Positions 1-9,788 of a stretch of DNA of 64,000 bases are shown piece after piece. How positions within the stretch are numbered: position 1 is the stretch's first letter; each line of letters begins with the position of its first letter. Made by a program: the position numbers and the translations under genes. This DNA is from Lachnospiraceae bacterium. Its GTDB lineage: Bacteria > Bacillota > Clostridia > Lachnospirales > Lachnospiraceae. The stretch covers positions 21,308-85,307 of the forward strand of contig JAAUZJ010000009.1 of the NCBI GenBank assembly GCA_014804695.1, written 5' to 3'. The notes beneath the pieces were generated by a model that saw nothing but the letters and a program-made list of their open reading frames with translations, did no database searches and was not told the DNA's origin.

Positions 1-392
1 TATGATTTTAATAGTTTTACGTTTTTTTCAATTTCTGTCAGACATATTTTTTGATTTGCAGGTGACAGACTGTCCAAATTGACTATAACAGCATTAAAAT
101 CAAGATATATGTTGACAGATTTTGAAGCTATTTCAAACATTAGTTTTTCAAATTCTATTTCGCCTTTATCAGTTAGTGAATATACTGCTTTTTCAGGCAT
201 TTTCCCTTCCTTTTCAATATGACTTTTGATAAGACCTTTTTCTTCCAGCTGAATGACCTTTTTGTATATAGAAGGGGTGCTGATTTTTACCCACTTTGAT
301 ATATTACGGTATTCGACCAGTTTTTGAATATCATAAGCGCTCAATGATTCTTTTTTTAAAATCCCTAAAACAATCAAATCTATTGTGGCCAT
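1..392 (-). CDS. PadR-like winged-helix transcriptional regulator (truncated by window start)
   Basis: Not in the ORF track. Reverse-strand frame open from ATG at 392 to the window edge: MATIDLIVLGILKKESLSAYDIQKLVEYRNISKWVKISTPSIYKKVIQLEEKGLIKSHIEKEGKMPEKAVYSLTDKGE...; typical PadR N-terminus, divergent from the MATE gene. Confidence 0.8.
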   Translation of the reverse strand, partial: MATIDLIVLGILKKESLSAYDIQKLVEYRNISKWVKISTPSIYKKVIQLEEKGLIKSHIEKEGKMPEKAVYSLTDKGEIEFEKLMFEIASKSVNIYLDFNAVIVNLDSLSPANQKICLTEIEKNVKLLKS

Positions 393-412
393 AAATATCT
401 CCTTTTTATTCT

Positions 413-481
413 TGACAACTACTATAAATTATAGTACTATAGCTTTTGTGTTGCAACTACTATAAAATACAGTACTATAAA
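413..481. promoter_or_regulatory. Divergent promoter region with two copies of a partly palindromic operator-like repeat
   Basis: CAACTACTATAAATTATAGTACTATAG (about 416-442) repeated as CAACTACTATAAAATACAGTACTATAAA (about 454-481); TTGACA/TACTAT overlaps the first copy. Confidence 0.6.
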
Positions 482-514
482 ATATATTACTGTTAATTGA
501 AAGGAGTATTAGAC

Positions 515-1870
515 ATGAACGAACAAAGTAAAAAAATGAAGTTGCTTGAAGAGGTGCCAATACCAAAAGCACTTTTGGCGTTGGGACTTCCAACGATGAT
601 TGGTATGTTGATCAATGCGTTGTATAATCTGATTGATACATATTTTGTTGGTAGACTTGGGACAGAACATATGGGTGCGATTACAGTAGCTTATCCGCTT
701 GGACAGGTCATTGTAGGTGTGGGATTGCTATTTGGAAATGGCGCTGCCGCATACCTTTCAAGGCTGTTGGGAAGAGGAGACAAAGAAACAGCAAATAAGG
801 TAGCAAGTACTGCCTTGTATAGCAGTGTTTGTAGTGGAGCAGTTGTTATATTTTGCTCTATGATTTTTATAAAGCCGATCTTAAAGCAGTTAGGTGCAAT
901 CGATAGTGTTATGCCCTATGCACTTACCTATACGAGAATATATATTGTGTTTTCTATTTTTAATGTATTTAACGTTACCATGAATAATATTGTATCCAGT
1001 GAAGGAGCTGCTAAAACAGCTATGTTTGCGTTGATAACTGGAGCAGTATTAAATGTAATATTGGATCCGATTCTTATATATGGCCTTAACCTTGGCATTG
1101 CAGGGGCTGCAATTGCTACGGCTGCTTCGCAGGTTGTTTCGACAGTTGTATACCTTTGCTATATTTTTAAGAAAAAAAGTGTGTTTCATTTTCATATTAA
1201 AGAATTTTGTTTTACGAAGGATATTATGTCCGAAATCTTAAAGATAGGTATTCCGACATTGCTATTTCAGATTTTAACCAGTCTTTCAGTTGCGATGACG
1301 AATGATGCGGCAGCGGAGTATGGTGGTTCGGCGCTTGCAGCAATGGGGCCGGTTACAAAAATTATGTCTATTGGAAGTCTGGTTGTGTTTGGATTTTTAA
1401 AAGGTTTTCAGCCAATTGCCGGATTTAGCTACGGTTCAAAAAAATATGAACGCTTGCGTGAAGCTATAAGAATATCAATTATGTGGTCTACTATGTTTTG
1501 CGTGCTTTTTGGCTTGATGCTTATTATTTTTCCTAGGGTTATTGTTTCTCAATTTGCAAAAAATGATATGGAGATGGTTCGTGTTGGTCAGATGGCATTA
1601 CGGGCGAATGGAATTTCTTTCATGCTGTTTGGATTTCATACAGTATATTCATTTCTTTTTCTTGTAATGGGAAAAGCGAAAGAAGGATGTATTCTTGGAT
1701 CGTGCCGACAGGGAATCTGTTTTGTACCTGTTATTTTGTTCCTTCCAGGGATTTTGGGGCTGAGAGGTGTAATTTATGCGCAGCCTATAGCGGATATTAT
1801 CACTGCTGTTGTTACTGTATTTATGGCATATAATCTCCATAAGAAAGCAGGTATAAACCCCAAGTTATAA
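515..1870 (+). CDS. MATE family efflux transporter
   Basis: 12-TM MATE-like sequence (PTMIGMLINALYNLIDTYFVGRLG); ATG at 515 preceded by AAAGGAG. Confidence 0.9.
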   Translation: MNEQSKKMKLLEEVPIPKALLALGLPTMIGMLINALYNLIDTYFVGRLGTEHMGAITVAYPLGQVIVGVGLLFGNGAAAYLSRLLGRGDKETANKVASTALYSSVCSGAVVIFCSMIFIKPILKQLGAIDSVMPYALTYTRIYIVFSIFNVFNVTMNNIVSSEGAAKTAMFALITGAVLNVILDPILIYGLNLGIAGAAIATAASQVVSTVVYLCYIFKKKSVFHFHIKEFCFTKDIMSEILKIGIPTLLFQILTSLSVAMTNDAAAEYGGSALAAMGPVTKIMSIGSLVVFGFLKGFQPIAGFSYGSKKYERLREAIRISIMWSTMFCVLFGLMLIIFPRVIVSQFAKNDMEMVRVGQMALRANGISFMLFGFHTVYSFLFLVMGKAKEGCILGSCRQGICFVPVILFLPGILGLRGVIYAQPIADIITAVVTVFMAYNLHKKAGINPKL

Positions 1871-1924
1871 AATATCATTTTAAGTGGTGGAGATGTATGG
1901 GGGAAATATGGTAGAATATTTTTA

Positions 1925-2413
1925 ATGCACATATTGACTTTGGAGGTATCTGCTCTCATAATGAGAAAAATATATTTTTATGAGCCGTGTTTTTTCATAT
2001 TCTTTGGAATGTTTCATTTACACAGAATATGGGGACTTATTGACAGGGAATCTTATGCCGCATTTTGGATTGGTGTGATGGAAAACAAAGGGCTATTTTA
2101 TTTTGGGCTAATGGGTATATTGGCAGTGCTTTGTATATTAGGGATTGTTACATTTTTCAGAAATCTGCATCGTAATTATTGGTGGAGATGGATTTACTTA
2201 TGCGGAGGATGCTATTTGCTATTTGATTTGTTTGCCATAGCAACAGGCATGGAATTTTGGCACAAGCTGCTAGCTGCAATGTTTGATGTGACAGCGCCTT
2301 ATTGGAATCTGCTTTGGGGTGGATTTATTGTGTTGGGCGGTTTTATTTTTGTGCTTGGCTGTTTATTATTAAAAGTGAAATTAAGTGAGACAAAGCATAT
2401 TAAGGATCAATGA
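1925..2413 (+). CDS. Hypothetical membrane protein
   Basis: Hydrophobic ORF overlapping the start of the downstream acyltransferase; start may be 1961. Confidence 0.55.
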   Translation: MHILTLEVSALIMRKIYFYEPCFFIFFGMFHLHRIWGLIDRESYAAFWIGVMENKGLFYFGLMGILAVLCILGIVTFFRNLHRNYWWRWIYLCGGCYLLFDLFAIATGMEFWHKLLAAMFDVTAPYWNLLWGGFIVLGGFIFVLGCLLLKVKLSETKHIKDQ

Positions 2414-3483
2414 TGAAAGAAGAAAAAAGCGTAATACGAAAACATTATATTGATAACCTGCGAAATTTAACTATTCTGCTATTATTTCCGGTACATACAT
2501 TTATGATTTGGAATGATTTTGGTTCCCAATTCTATATTTGGCAGGGAGAAAACAAAATACTAAGCACATTGATCGTATTGGTAAATCCATGGTTTATGCC
2601 GTTACTTTTTGTCTTAGCAGGTATGAGTGCACGATACGCATTGGAAAAAAGAACAAATAAGGAATTTGTTTTGCAGCGGATTAATAAATTGCTGATTCCG
2701 TTTGTTGGTGGAATGATATTTATTGTGCCATTCCAGACATTGTATGCGAGAAAATTTTTTGATAACTATGAGGGGAGTATATCGGATAATTTGATATACT
2801 TTTTTACACATATTACAGATTTCAGTGGTTATGATGGGGCATTTACTCCGGGGCATCTGTGGTTTATTTTATTTTTGTTTTTGATCTCATTGATTGCGTT
2901 GATTATTTTCCAACTGGTGCCTTATGAGAAGATTGCGGCCTATGTAGGAAAGATACCAGTTTTCGGTGTAATACTTATCTTTATTCCGGTATGGCTAATG
3001 TACTATTTAGGGAATTTTGGCGGTTTTAGTATAGGGAAGAACTTAGCTTTATACTTGGCAGGATATTATGTGTTGAGTAATGAATTGAATATAGAAAAAA
3101 TTGAAAAAAGTTTTAAATGGTTATCTGGTTTATGTATGATCGGAACGATTGCGTCGGTTACGATATATTATAAGTATGCTTATTATGGTGATTTGTGGGT
3201 GAACTTTATTGGTTGGCTTTCGATTCTGTGTCTGCTTATTTTTGGAAAAAGATTTTTAAATAGAAAAACAGGTTTTACGGATTACTTTAATAAGGCATCT
3301 TATCCAATATATATTTTACATCAGTCAATTTTAGTAGTTTTGGCATATTATGTTGTGCGGATGAACGATATTTTGTGGGTGCAGGTTTTTTGTATTTGTA
3401 TTGGGAGTTTTTTGTTGACGGTGTTGGCTTATCACTTAATAAGATTGATTCCGGTTGTTAAGAAAATAGTTGGGATGAGATAA
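2410..3483 (+). CDS. Acyltransferase family 3 membrane protein
   Basis: RKHYIDNLRNLTILLLFPVHTFMIWN... and multi-TM architecture typical of Acyl_transf_3. Confidence 0.8.
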   Translation: MMKEEKSVIRKHYIDNLRNLTILLLFPVHTFMIWNDFGSQFYIWQGENKILSTLIVLVNPWFMPLLFVLAGMSARYALEKRTNKEFVLQRINKLLIPFVGGMIFIVPFQTLYARKFFDNYEGSISDNLIYFFTHITDFSGYDGAFTPGHLWFILFLFLISLIALIIFQLVPYEKIAAYVGKIPVFGVILIFIPVWLMYYLGNFGGFSIGKNLALYLAGYYVLSNELNIEKIEKSFKWLSGLCMIGTIASVTIYYKYAYYGDLWVNFIGWLSILCLLIFGKRFLNRKTGFTDYFNKASYPIYILHQSILVVLAYYVVRMNDILWVQVFCICIGSFLLTVLAYHLIRLIPVVKKIVGMR

Positions 3484-3540
3484 CAGATTATAGCATTGAA
3501 TGATAAAGTCAAAAATTGTAAAGTAATTTATATCTCATAT

Positions 3541-3584
3541 TTACTTTCTCGCTTAAAAATATTATAATTTAAGCGAAAAAGTAA
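3541..3584. promoter_or_regulatory. Inverted-repeat operator upstream of the AbiE-type TA locus
   Basis: TTACTTTcTCGCTTAAA (3541-3557) / TTTAAGCGAaAAAGTAA (3568-3584). Confidence 0.65.
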
Positions 3585-3597
3585 TGAGGTGCGTCGC

Positions 3598-4191
3598 ATG
3601 AACAAAAATGAAATTTTGCAACAATTGATAGAGGAAAATAATGGATATCTTCTCTCATCCAAGGTAAAAGAGAAAAATATCTCAAAAACATTTCTGGCAA
3701 AATATGTAAAAGAAAATGATCTGGAGAGGGTAGCAAGAGGCATCTATATTACAGAAGATGTGTGGCCGGACGAACTGTATATTATGCAAGTGAGAAATGC
3801 GGCGGTTATTTTTTCGGGTGAAACAGCGCTATATCTTCATGGTTTAATAGACAGAGAATATTCGGAGATTTGTGTTTCCGTACCGACAGGTTACAATGCC
3901 ACTCATTTAAAAACAGGCAATGTGCAGGTAAAATATGCATCGAAAAAAAGATACGGACTTGGAGTGTGTACAGTACCTTCGACGAGTGGAAATATGGTTA
4001 GAGTCTATGATAGAGAACGATGTATCTGTGACTTGGTTTCAGACAGAAATAAAATAGAAGTACAGAATTTTCAAACTGCAATGAAGGAGTATATGTTAGG
4101 AAAAGGCAAGAAATTATCTAGGCTGATTGAATACGCGGAGAAGCTTGGGATGAGAGATGAAGTGATGAAATATGTGGAGGTATTTGGATGA
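3598..4191 (+). CDS. AbiEi-like type IV toxin-antitoxin antitoxin
   Basis: Winged-helix start plus ERVARGIYITEDVWPDELYIMQVRNAAVIFSGETALYLHGL; overlaps an AbiEii-like gene. Confidence 0.8.
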   Translation: MNKNEILQQLIEENNGYLLSSKVKEKNISKTFLAKYVKENDLERVARGIYITEDVWPDELYIMQVRNAAVIFSGETALYLHGLIDREYSEICVSVPTGYNATHLKTGNVQVKYASKKRYGLGVCTVPSTSGNMVRVYDRERCICDLVSDRNKIEVQNFQTAMKEYMLGKGKKLSRLIEYAEKLGMRDEVMKYVEVFG

Positions 4192-5036
4192 TTCATACAT
4201 CAAAACAGCTTAAAGATAAAGTGCGAAATATCTCCCGAGGGGATAATAATATAGCAAAGGCGCTGATTAGAAATTTTATCATGGAGCGTTTTTTGGAACG
4301 AGTATCCGTGTCCGATTACCGTAATAATTTTATACTTAAAGGAGGTATGCTTGTTGCTGCAATTGTAGGTGTTGATATGAGGGCTACCATAGATATTGAT
4401 GCAACGGTTAAATCGCTTCCGGTGAATGTGAACGATGCACAGAGGATTGTTTCTGAAATTTGTGATATTCAACTGGAAGACGGTGTTAGTTTTCGTATTA
4501 CCTCTGTGTCAGATATTATGACTGATTTCGAATACCCCGGCATTAGAATGATGCTTGAAGCTGCGTTGGAAAGAATGAGACAGGTTATAAAGATTGATAT
4601 TTCGACGGATGATGTGATTACACCATCAGCGGTGGAGTATGAGTATAAGCTAATGTTTGAAGATAGAACGATTTCGCTTCTTACATATAATGTGGAGACA
4701 TTGCTTGCTGAGAAAATACAGACAATTTTTGCAAGGGGAATTGCAAATACCAGATTGAGGGATTTTTATGATGTATACGAAATTATGAAAATATGTGCAG
4801 ACGAGGTGGATAAACCTCTCCTTTTGAAAGCATTTCATGCAACCTGTAAGAAGAGAGAAAGCGTATTCTCAAAAGAAGAGATGTTAGAAACCATGACAAT
4901 GATAGAAAAAGATCCGGGGATGGCGGGAATGTGGGAGCAGTTTAGGAAAAAGAATTATTTTGTATGTGATTTGGAATGGAACGATGTGTTAAGTGGTGTT
5001 TTAAATGTAATTTCTACATACATAGCGGATTGCTAA
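4188..5036 (+). CDS. AbiEii/AbiGii-like nucleotidyltransferase toxin
   Basis: ILKGGMLVAAIVGVDMRATIDIDATVK motif of the AbiEii nucleotidyltransferase family. Confidence 0.85.
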   Translation: MIHTSKQLKDKVRNISRGDNNIAKALIRNFIMERFLERVSVSDYRNNFILKGGMLVAAIVGVDMRATIDIDATVKSLPVNVNDAQRIVSEICDIQLEDGVSFRITSVSDIMTDFEYPGIRMMLEAALERMRQVIKIDISTDDVITPSAVEYEYKLMFEDRTISLLTYNVETLLAEKIQTIFARGIANTRLRDFYDVYEIMKICADEVDKPLLLKAFHATCKKRESVFSKEEMLETMTMIEKDPGMAGMWEQFRKKNYFVCDLEWNDVLSGVLNVISTYIADC

Positions 5037-5070
5037 TGCTATTTTATTTTTAGATTACAGCAAGGAGAGA

Positions 5071-5586
5071 ATGTATATGGAGTGTATGATACGTGAATGG
5101 AAAATAGAAGATGCAGCCGGTTTGGCGGAAATGTTGAATAATAAAAACATACTTAACAACCTGCGTGACGGATTACCTTATCCATATACAAAAAACGATG
5201 CGCAGGAATATATTACGTCAATGCTTTCGGCTGATAAAACAAAAACTTTTGCATTTGCGATAACTGTTGATAATAAGGTAGTTGGCAGTATAGGGATTTT
5301 TCGATGTGATAACATCCATTTTAGGACTGCTGAAATGGGGTATTATATCGGAGAGCCTTATTGGGGCAAAGGTTTGGGAACATGTGCCGTAAAGCAGGCT
5401 TGCAGTTATGTGTTTGAGCATACTGATATCATCAGAATATTTGCTGAGCCATTTGCTTATAATGTGGCGTCATGCCGTGTTTTAGAAAAAGCGGGTTTTC
5501 AGTTTGAGGGGTTGCTTAGAAGTAATGCGTTTAAAAACGGAAAAGTTGTAGATATGAAAATGTATTCTTTGATTAGGGAAATTTAG
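5071..5586 (+). CDS. GNAT family N-acetyltransferase (RimJ/RimL-like)
   Basis: GYYIGEPYWGKGLGTCAVKQACSYVFE...NVASCRVLEKAGFQFEG. Confidence 0.85.
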   Translation: MYMECMIREWKIEDAAGLAEMLNNKNILNNLRDGLPYPYTKNDAQEYITSMLSADKTKTFAFAITVDNKVVGSIGIFRCDNIHFRTAEMGYYIGEPYWGKGLGTCAVKQACSYVFEHTDIIRIFAEPFAYNVASCRVLEKAGFQFEGLLRSNAFKNGKVVDMKMYSLIREI

Positions 5587-5648
5587 TACCAAGACGCTGT
5601 TGGCGTCGGCCCAAATATCGCAGATTGAGAGAAAGGCATGCTTATATT

Positions 5649-6173
5649 ATGGAAATCAGGCATATCACAAAAGATGATGATAGATTTGCAATCAGCCATA
5701 TTTATGAGGAAAGCTGGAAATTTGCATATAGAGATATTATTCCGCAAAGTTATCTTGAAAGTATTCCTGAAGGTTGTTGGTGCTCCAATCTGGATAAAGA
5801 AGGAAGGCATACTCTTGTGTTAATTGAAGACGGCATGTTTGTCGGTACAGCCAGTTATTGCAAATCCAGATTTCCTGACTATGACAATTTTGGAGAGATT
5901 GTGTCGATATACTTTTTACCGGAATATATGGGAAAAGGATATGGCAAGTATCTCCTTGAGACTGTTATTGGTGAATTAGAAAGTCTTGGTTTTCATGATA
6001 TATTTTTATGGGTGCTTGAAGATAATTTAAGAGCCAGGAAATTTTATGAAAAAATGGGATTTATGCAGAGTGGACATTACTTAAATGATAATATAGGCGG
6101 AAAAGAGTTAAAAGAAGTTCAGTATTGCGTTAATATCAGAAAATGGAGAAAAGAGCATGGCACTGGAGTATAG
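5649..6173 (+). CDS. GNAT family N-acetyltransferase
   Basis: EYMGKGYGKYLLETVIGELESLGFHDIFLWVLEDNLRARKFYEKMGF. Confidence 0.85.
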   Translation: MEIRHITKDDDRFAISHIYEESWKFAYRDIIPQSYLESIPEGCWCSNLDKEGRHTLVLIEDGMFVGTASYCKSRFPDYDNFGEIVSIYFLPEYMGKGYGKYLLETVIGELESLGFHDIFLWVLEDNLRARKFYEKMGFMQSGHYLNDNIGGKELKEVQYCVNIRKWRKEHGTGV

Positions 6174-6618
6174 AAGATTAACGGAGAATGATCTGGAAGT
6201 TTTTATTGATATGAGAATTAACCAGTTACGGGAAGAGGGTGCAAAAGAGGATATAGACTTAAAGCCGGCTTTGAAAGATTATTATGATCGCCATATGTCA
6301 GATGGAACTTTTGTGTCATGGCTGGCTATGGATGGTGATAAAATTGTCGGAACAAGCGGAATGTCATTTGTGGAGAAACCGCCTTATTTTGGTTGTCCTA
6401 ACGGAAAGATTGGCTTGCTTTCAAGTATGTTTACTGATAAGGAATATCGCAGACAGGGCATTGCAAAAGAATTGCTATCAAGGGTTGTAAATGAGGCAAG
6501 AGAGTATGGCTGCGGTACTGTTCAGATTACTGCTTCGGATATGGGGGTATTGCTGTATACTGATTTTGGATTTGTAAAGAATGGAAATTTTATGCATTAT
6601 AAATTGGTCGGAGAATAA
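6157..6618 (+). CDS. GNAT family N-acetyltransferase
   Basis: KEYRRQGIAKELLSRVVNEAREYGC. Confidence 0.85.
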   Translation: MALEYRRLTENDLEVFIDMRINQLREEGAKEDIDLKPALKDYYDRHMSDGTFVSWLAMDGDKIVGTSGMSFVEKPPYFGCPNGKIGLLSSMFTDKEYRRQGIAKELLSRVVNEAREYGCGTVQITASDMGVLLYTDFGFVKNGNFMHYKLVGE

Positions 6619-6624
6619 TAGAAA

Positions 6625-7047
6625 ATGGTAGTGAACTTTTATGAAAATGTGGATGATGAATTATTAAAATTTGCGGTAATCATTGCAAAAACAGAGGGCA
6701 AATATATTTTTTGTAAGCATAGGTGCAGAAATACATTAGAGGTTCCGGGTGGTCACAGAGAGCCGGGCGAGATGATTCTTGATACAGCCAAAAGAGAACT
6801 TTACGAAGAAACCGGAGCAATTGATTTTAGCATTAATCCGATTTGTGTATATTCTGTTATAAAAGATTGCAGTAATGATGTACAGGAAAGCTTTGGAATG
6901 TTATACTGCGCAGATGTAAAGTCGTTTGAGGGAGAATTACATAGTGAAATAGAAAAAATTGTAATTATGGATGCACTTCCGAAAGAGTGGACATATCCGG
7001 AGATACAACCGAAATTACTTGAGGAAGCAAAGAAAAGAGGTCATTGA
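6625..7047 (+). CDS. NUDIX hydrolase
   Basis: GGHREPGEMILDTAKRELYEETGA Nudix box. Confidence 0.9.
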   Translation: MVVNFYENVDDELLKFAVIIAKTEGKYIFCKHRCRNTLEVPGGHREPGEMILDTAKRELYEETGAIDFSINPICVYSVIKDCSNDVQESFGMLYCADVKSFEGELHSEIEKIVIMDALPKEWTYPEIQPKLLEEAKKRGH

Positions 7048-7050
7048 ATA

Positions 7051-7506
7051 ATGATTAGATTTAAATACACAGATGGATGTAATCAGGATTTTATTGAATT
7101 GTGTCATGGGTTAGATGACTTTTTAAATGAAATTGTAGGCGGTGAAGAAAATAGGGCCGAGTATGTTCAATATAATAAATTAGACGATATTCATGACGTT
7201 GTTGTGGCTTATGATAATGATATCCCTGTAGGAAGTGCCTCTTTTAAGAAGTATGATGATGAATGTGCAGAGGTAAAAAGAGTATTCGTAAAAAAGGAAT
7301 ATCGTGGACAGGGAATATCTAATGAGCTTATGAAAATGCTTGAGGAGAAAGCCAGGGAAAAAGGATATAAGTATTTTATATTGGAGTCCGGAGAAGTGCT
7401 TGTATCGGCTATGGCATTATATAGAAAAATCGGTTACGAAGTTATACCAAACTATGGACATTATGTTGGTATGGAGAAATCGGTTTGTATGAGGAAGAGA
7501 CTTTGA
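7051..7506 (+). CDS. GNAT family N-acetyltransferase
   Basis: EYRGQGISNELMKMLEEKAREKGYKYFILESGE...ALYRKIGYE. Confidence 0.85.
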   Translation: MIRFKYTDGCNQDFIELCHGLDDFLNEIVGGEENRAEYVQYNKLDDIHDVVVAYDNDIPVGSASFKKYDDECAEVKRVFVKKEYRGQGISNELMKMLEEKAREKGYKYFILESGEVLVSAMALYRKIGYEVIPNYGHYVGMEKSVCMRKRL

Positions 7507-7526
7507 TTGTGTAAGGGAGAAACAAA

Positions 7527-8636
7527 ATGAAAAAGAAGATTATCTTGACAACTGTACTTTTAACTATAATATTATTATCCGGCTGCCAGAAATCGGACAG
7601 CAGTCAGATACAGCAGATGACAAATGAAAATCTCTCTGAGGAGCAAATCGATAAGGACTTTGATAGAGAAGAAGAATCCCCAAAAACAGAAACAGAACAT
7701 TCAGAAGAAACAAAAGAATCCCCATCGTCAGAACCGCAGACCGCACAGCCATCACAAGCAGAAAATACAGAATCAGATTTTTCCCTAGAGAATCTATCTG
7801 ACAGAGTATTTTATTTCAGCAGCGGAGCAGGAGCATGGTCAACTGAGCTTTTTATTAATGGTGACGGAACTTTTAGGGGAATTTTTCATGACACTGACAT
7901 GGGGGATATCGGAGAAAATTATCCAAACGGAACCTTGTATTTTTGTGAATTTACAGGCAGGTTCGACGGGCCGGAAAAGATAGATGAGTTTACTTATAAG
8001 CTGAGACTGGCGTCCATTGAGTATAAGTATGAGCCGGAAAAAGAGGAGATAATAGACGGCGTCCGCAATATTTATTCAACGGCTTATGGACTGGATGACG
8101 GAGAGGAATTCTATTTGTATCTTCCGGGCGCAAAGCTGGCAGAGCTGCCGGAAGAGTATTTAAGGTGGGTTGGATATTATAATCTGGAAAGCACTACGGA
8201 AACGGAACTTCCGTATTATGGTCTTTATAATGTAAATATGGAACAAGGGTTTTCGAGTTATGTGTATGAGGAGCAAAGCCTGCTGGAAAGAATTGAAATG
8301 GAGATTTCTTTTGCTGAGGAACGCGACACAGAGCTTAGAGCGAGACTGCAGGAAGCTGCTTCGCAGGCAGACCTGAAAATGACTAGCGAAGAGTTATTTC
8401 AGACGTGGGATAACGTTTTAAATGTTGTATGGAAGCTGTTGGAGTCAGAACTTGATGATGACACGATGGAAGCTCTTAGAACGGAAGAGAGGGAATGGAT
8501 TGCATTTAAAGAGGCTGAGGTAGAAGCCGCCGGAGAAGTATATGAGCTCGGAACCCTGCGTCCTTTGGTAGAAGCTGATAAAGCTGCCGAATTGACAAAA
8601 GAAAGGGTGTATGAGTTGAAGAAGTATGCGGAGTGA
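7527..8636 (+). CDS. Lipoprotein with LprI-like (DUF1311-type) C-terminal region
   Basis: Lipobox LLSGC; acidic linker; C-terminal TEEREWIAFKEAEVEAAG. Confidence 0.65.
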   Translation: MKKKIILTTVLLTIILLSGCQKSDSSQIQQMTNENLSEEQIDKDFDREEESPKTETEHSEETKESPSSEPQTAQPSQAENTESDFSLENLSDRVFYFSSGAGAWSTELFINGDGTFRGIFHDTDMGDIGENYPNGTLYFCEFTGRFDGPEKIDEFTYKLRLASIEYKYEPEKEEIIDGVRNIYSTAYGLDDGEEFYLYLPGAKLAELPEEYLRWVGYYNLESTTETELPYYGLYNVNMEQGFSSYVYEEQSLLERIEMEISFAEERDTELRARLQEAASQADLKMTSEELFQTWDNVLNVVWKLLESELDDDTMEALRTEEREWIAFKEAEVEAAGEVYELGTLRPLVEADKAAELTKERVYELKKYAE

Positions 8637-9124
8637 TGGAGGGTAAAATAATGCATTTCGGCTTTTCATATGTTGGACTGATTTTCCTGGCGATGCTCAT
8701 GATTCCTAATTGGATCTGGATCAAAAATCAACCGAAAGATTATGACAAGTATGTCATAAATGAAAATAAGTTTCTACTTGCTTTTGAGCGAATCGGAGAA
8801 GTGACTGTCAGTGCGCTGTGTCTGATTTTTTCAGATTTTAATATCGGGGTAATTAGTGTGTGGAGTATCTGGCTGCTGGCGGCTGTATTATTGATGACAC
8901 TATATGAAATATATTGGATCAGGTATTTTATGAGCAGTAAAACAATGGAGGATTTCTACAGTAGTATTATTGGAATTCCCGTTGCAGGCGCGACATTACC
9001 GGTGGCGGCATTTTTTTTGCTTGCGATATATGGGAAAAATATTTTCCTTGGAATTGCTGTCATCATATTAGGAATCGGGCATATTGGCATCCATTTGAAT
9101 CATCGGAAGGAAATTCGACAATAA
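8633..9124 (+). CDS. Hypothetical membrane protein
   Basis: Open frame, hydrophobic segments, overlaps preceding gene. Confidence 0.55.
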   Translation: MMEGKIMHFGFSYVGLIFLAMLMIPNWIWIKNQPKDYDKYVINENKFLLAFERIGEVTVSALCLIFSDFNIGVISVWSIWLLAAVLLMTLYEIYWIRYFMSSKTMEDFYSSIIGIPVAGATLPVAAFFLLAIYGKNIFLGIAVIILGIGHIGIHLNHRKEIRQ

Positions 9125-9173
9125 AAAGGAATTCTACAATAAAAGAAACTCTAAAATAAAAGGAATAAAACGC

Positions 9174-9749
9174 ATGAAAATCATAGGCATAATAATATTA
9201 CTGATCTTTTATTCAATATACTTTGGAAAAATGATCTTACAAAGGAGAAAAGGAATACAGACCGACCAAATGGCAAAAGGCGGTAAAAAGGATAAAACGT
9301 TCTTTGTTGAATTAATTTTGAAAATAGCGACATATTCGGTCGGTATAGCTGATGTTATGAGCGTTATGACAGTTGTGTCATTTTCGCAGACTGTTAGTAT
9401 TATCGGGATTATTATAGGTTTTGCAGGAGACATTATTTTTGCTGTTGCGGTCATAACTATGAAAGATAGCTGGCGAGCTGGTCTGGCAAGAGACGATGAA
9501 ACGAAAATGGTAAAGGACGGAATTTACCAAATCAGCAGAAATCCGGCATTCTTAGCCTTTGACTGCGTGTATCTGGGAATTCTGTTTATGTTTTTTAACC
9601 CGGTATTATTGATACTTTCACTTTGGGCAATGATTATGCTGCATTTACAGATATTGCAGGAAGAAAAGTATTTATTAACGGTATTTGGCGGGGAGTATTC
9701 TGATTATAAAAGCAGGGTATGCAGATACATTGGCAGGAAACATACATAA
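9174..9749 (+). CDS. Isoprenylcysteine carboxyl methyltransferase-family membrane protein
   Basis: MVKDGIYQISRNPAFLAFDCVYLGI...EEKYLLTVFGGEYSDYKSRVCRYIG. Confidence 0.75.
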   Translation: MKIIGIIILLIFYSIYFGKMILQRRKGIQTDQMAKGGKKDKTFFVELILKIATYSVGIADVMSVMTVVSFSQTVSIIGIIIGFAGDIIFAVAVITMKDSWRAGLARDDETKMVKDGIYQISRNPAFLAFDCVYLGILFMFFNPVLLILSLWAMIMLHLQILQEEKYLLTVFGGEYSDYKSRVCRYIGRKHT

Positions 9750-9788
9750 GTTGTTATATAGGAAAATTAAGTTTATAGGAGAATAAAA

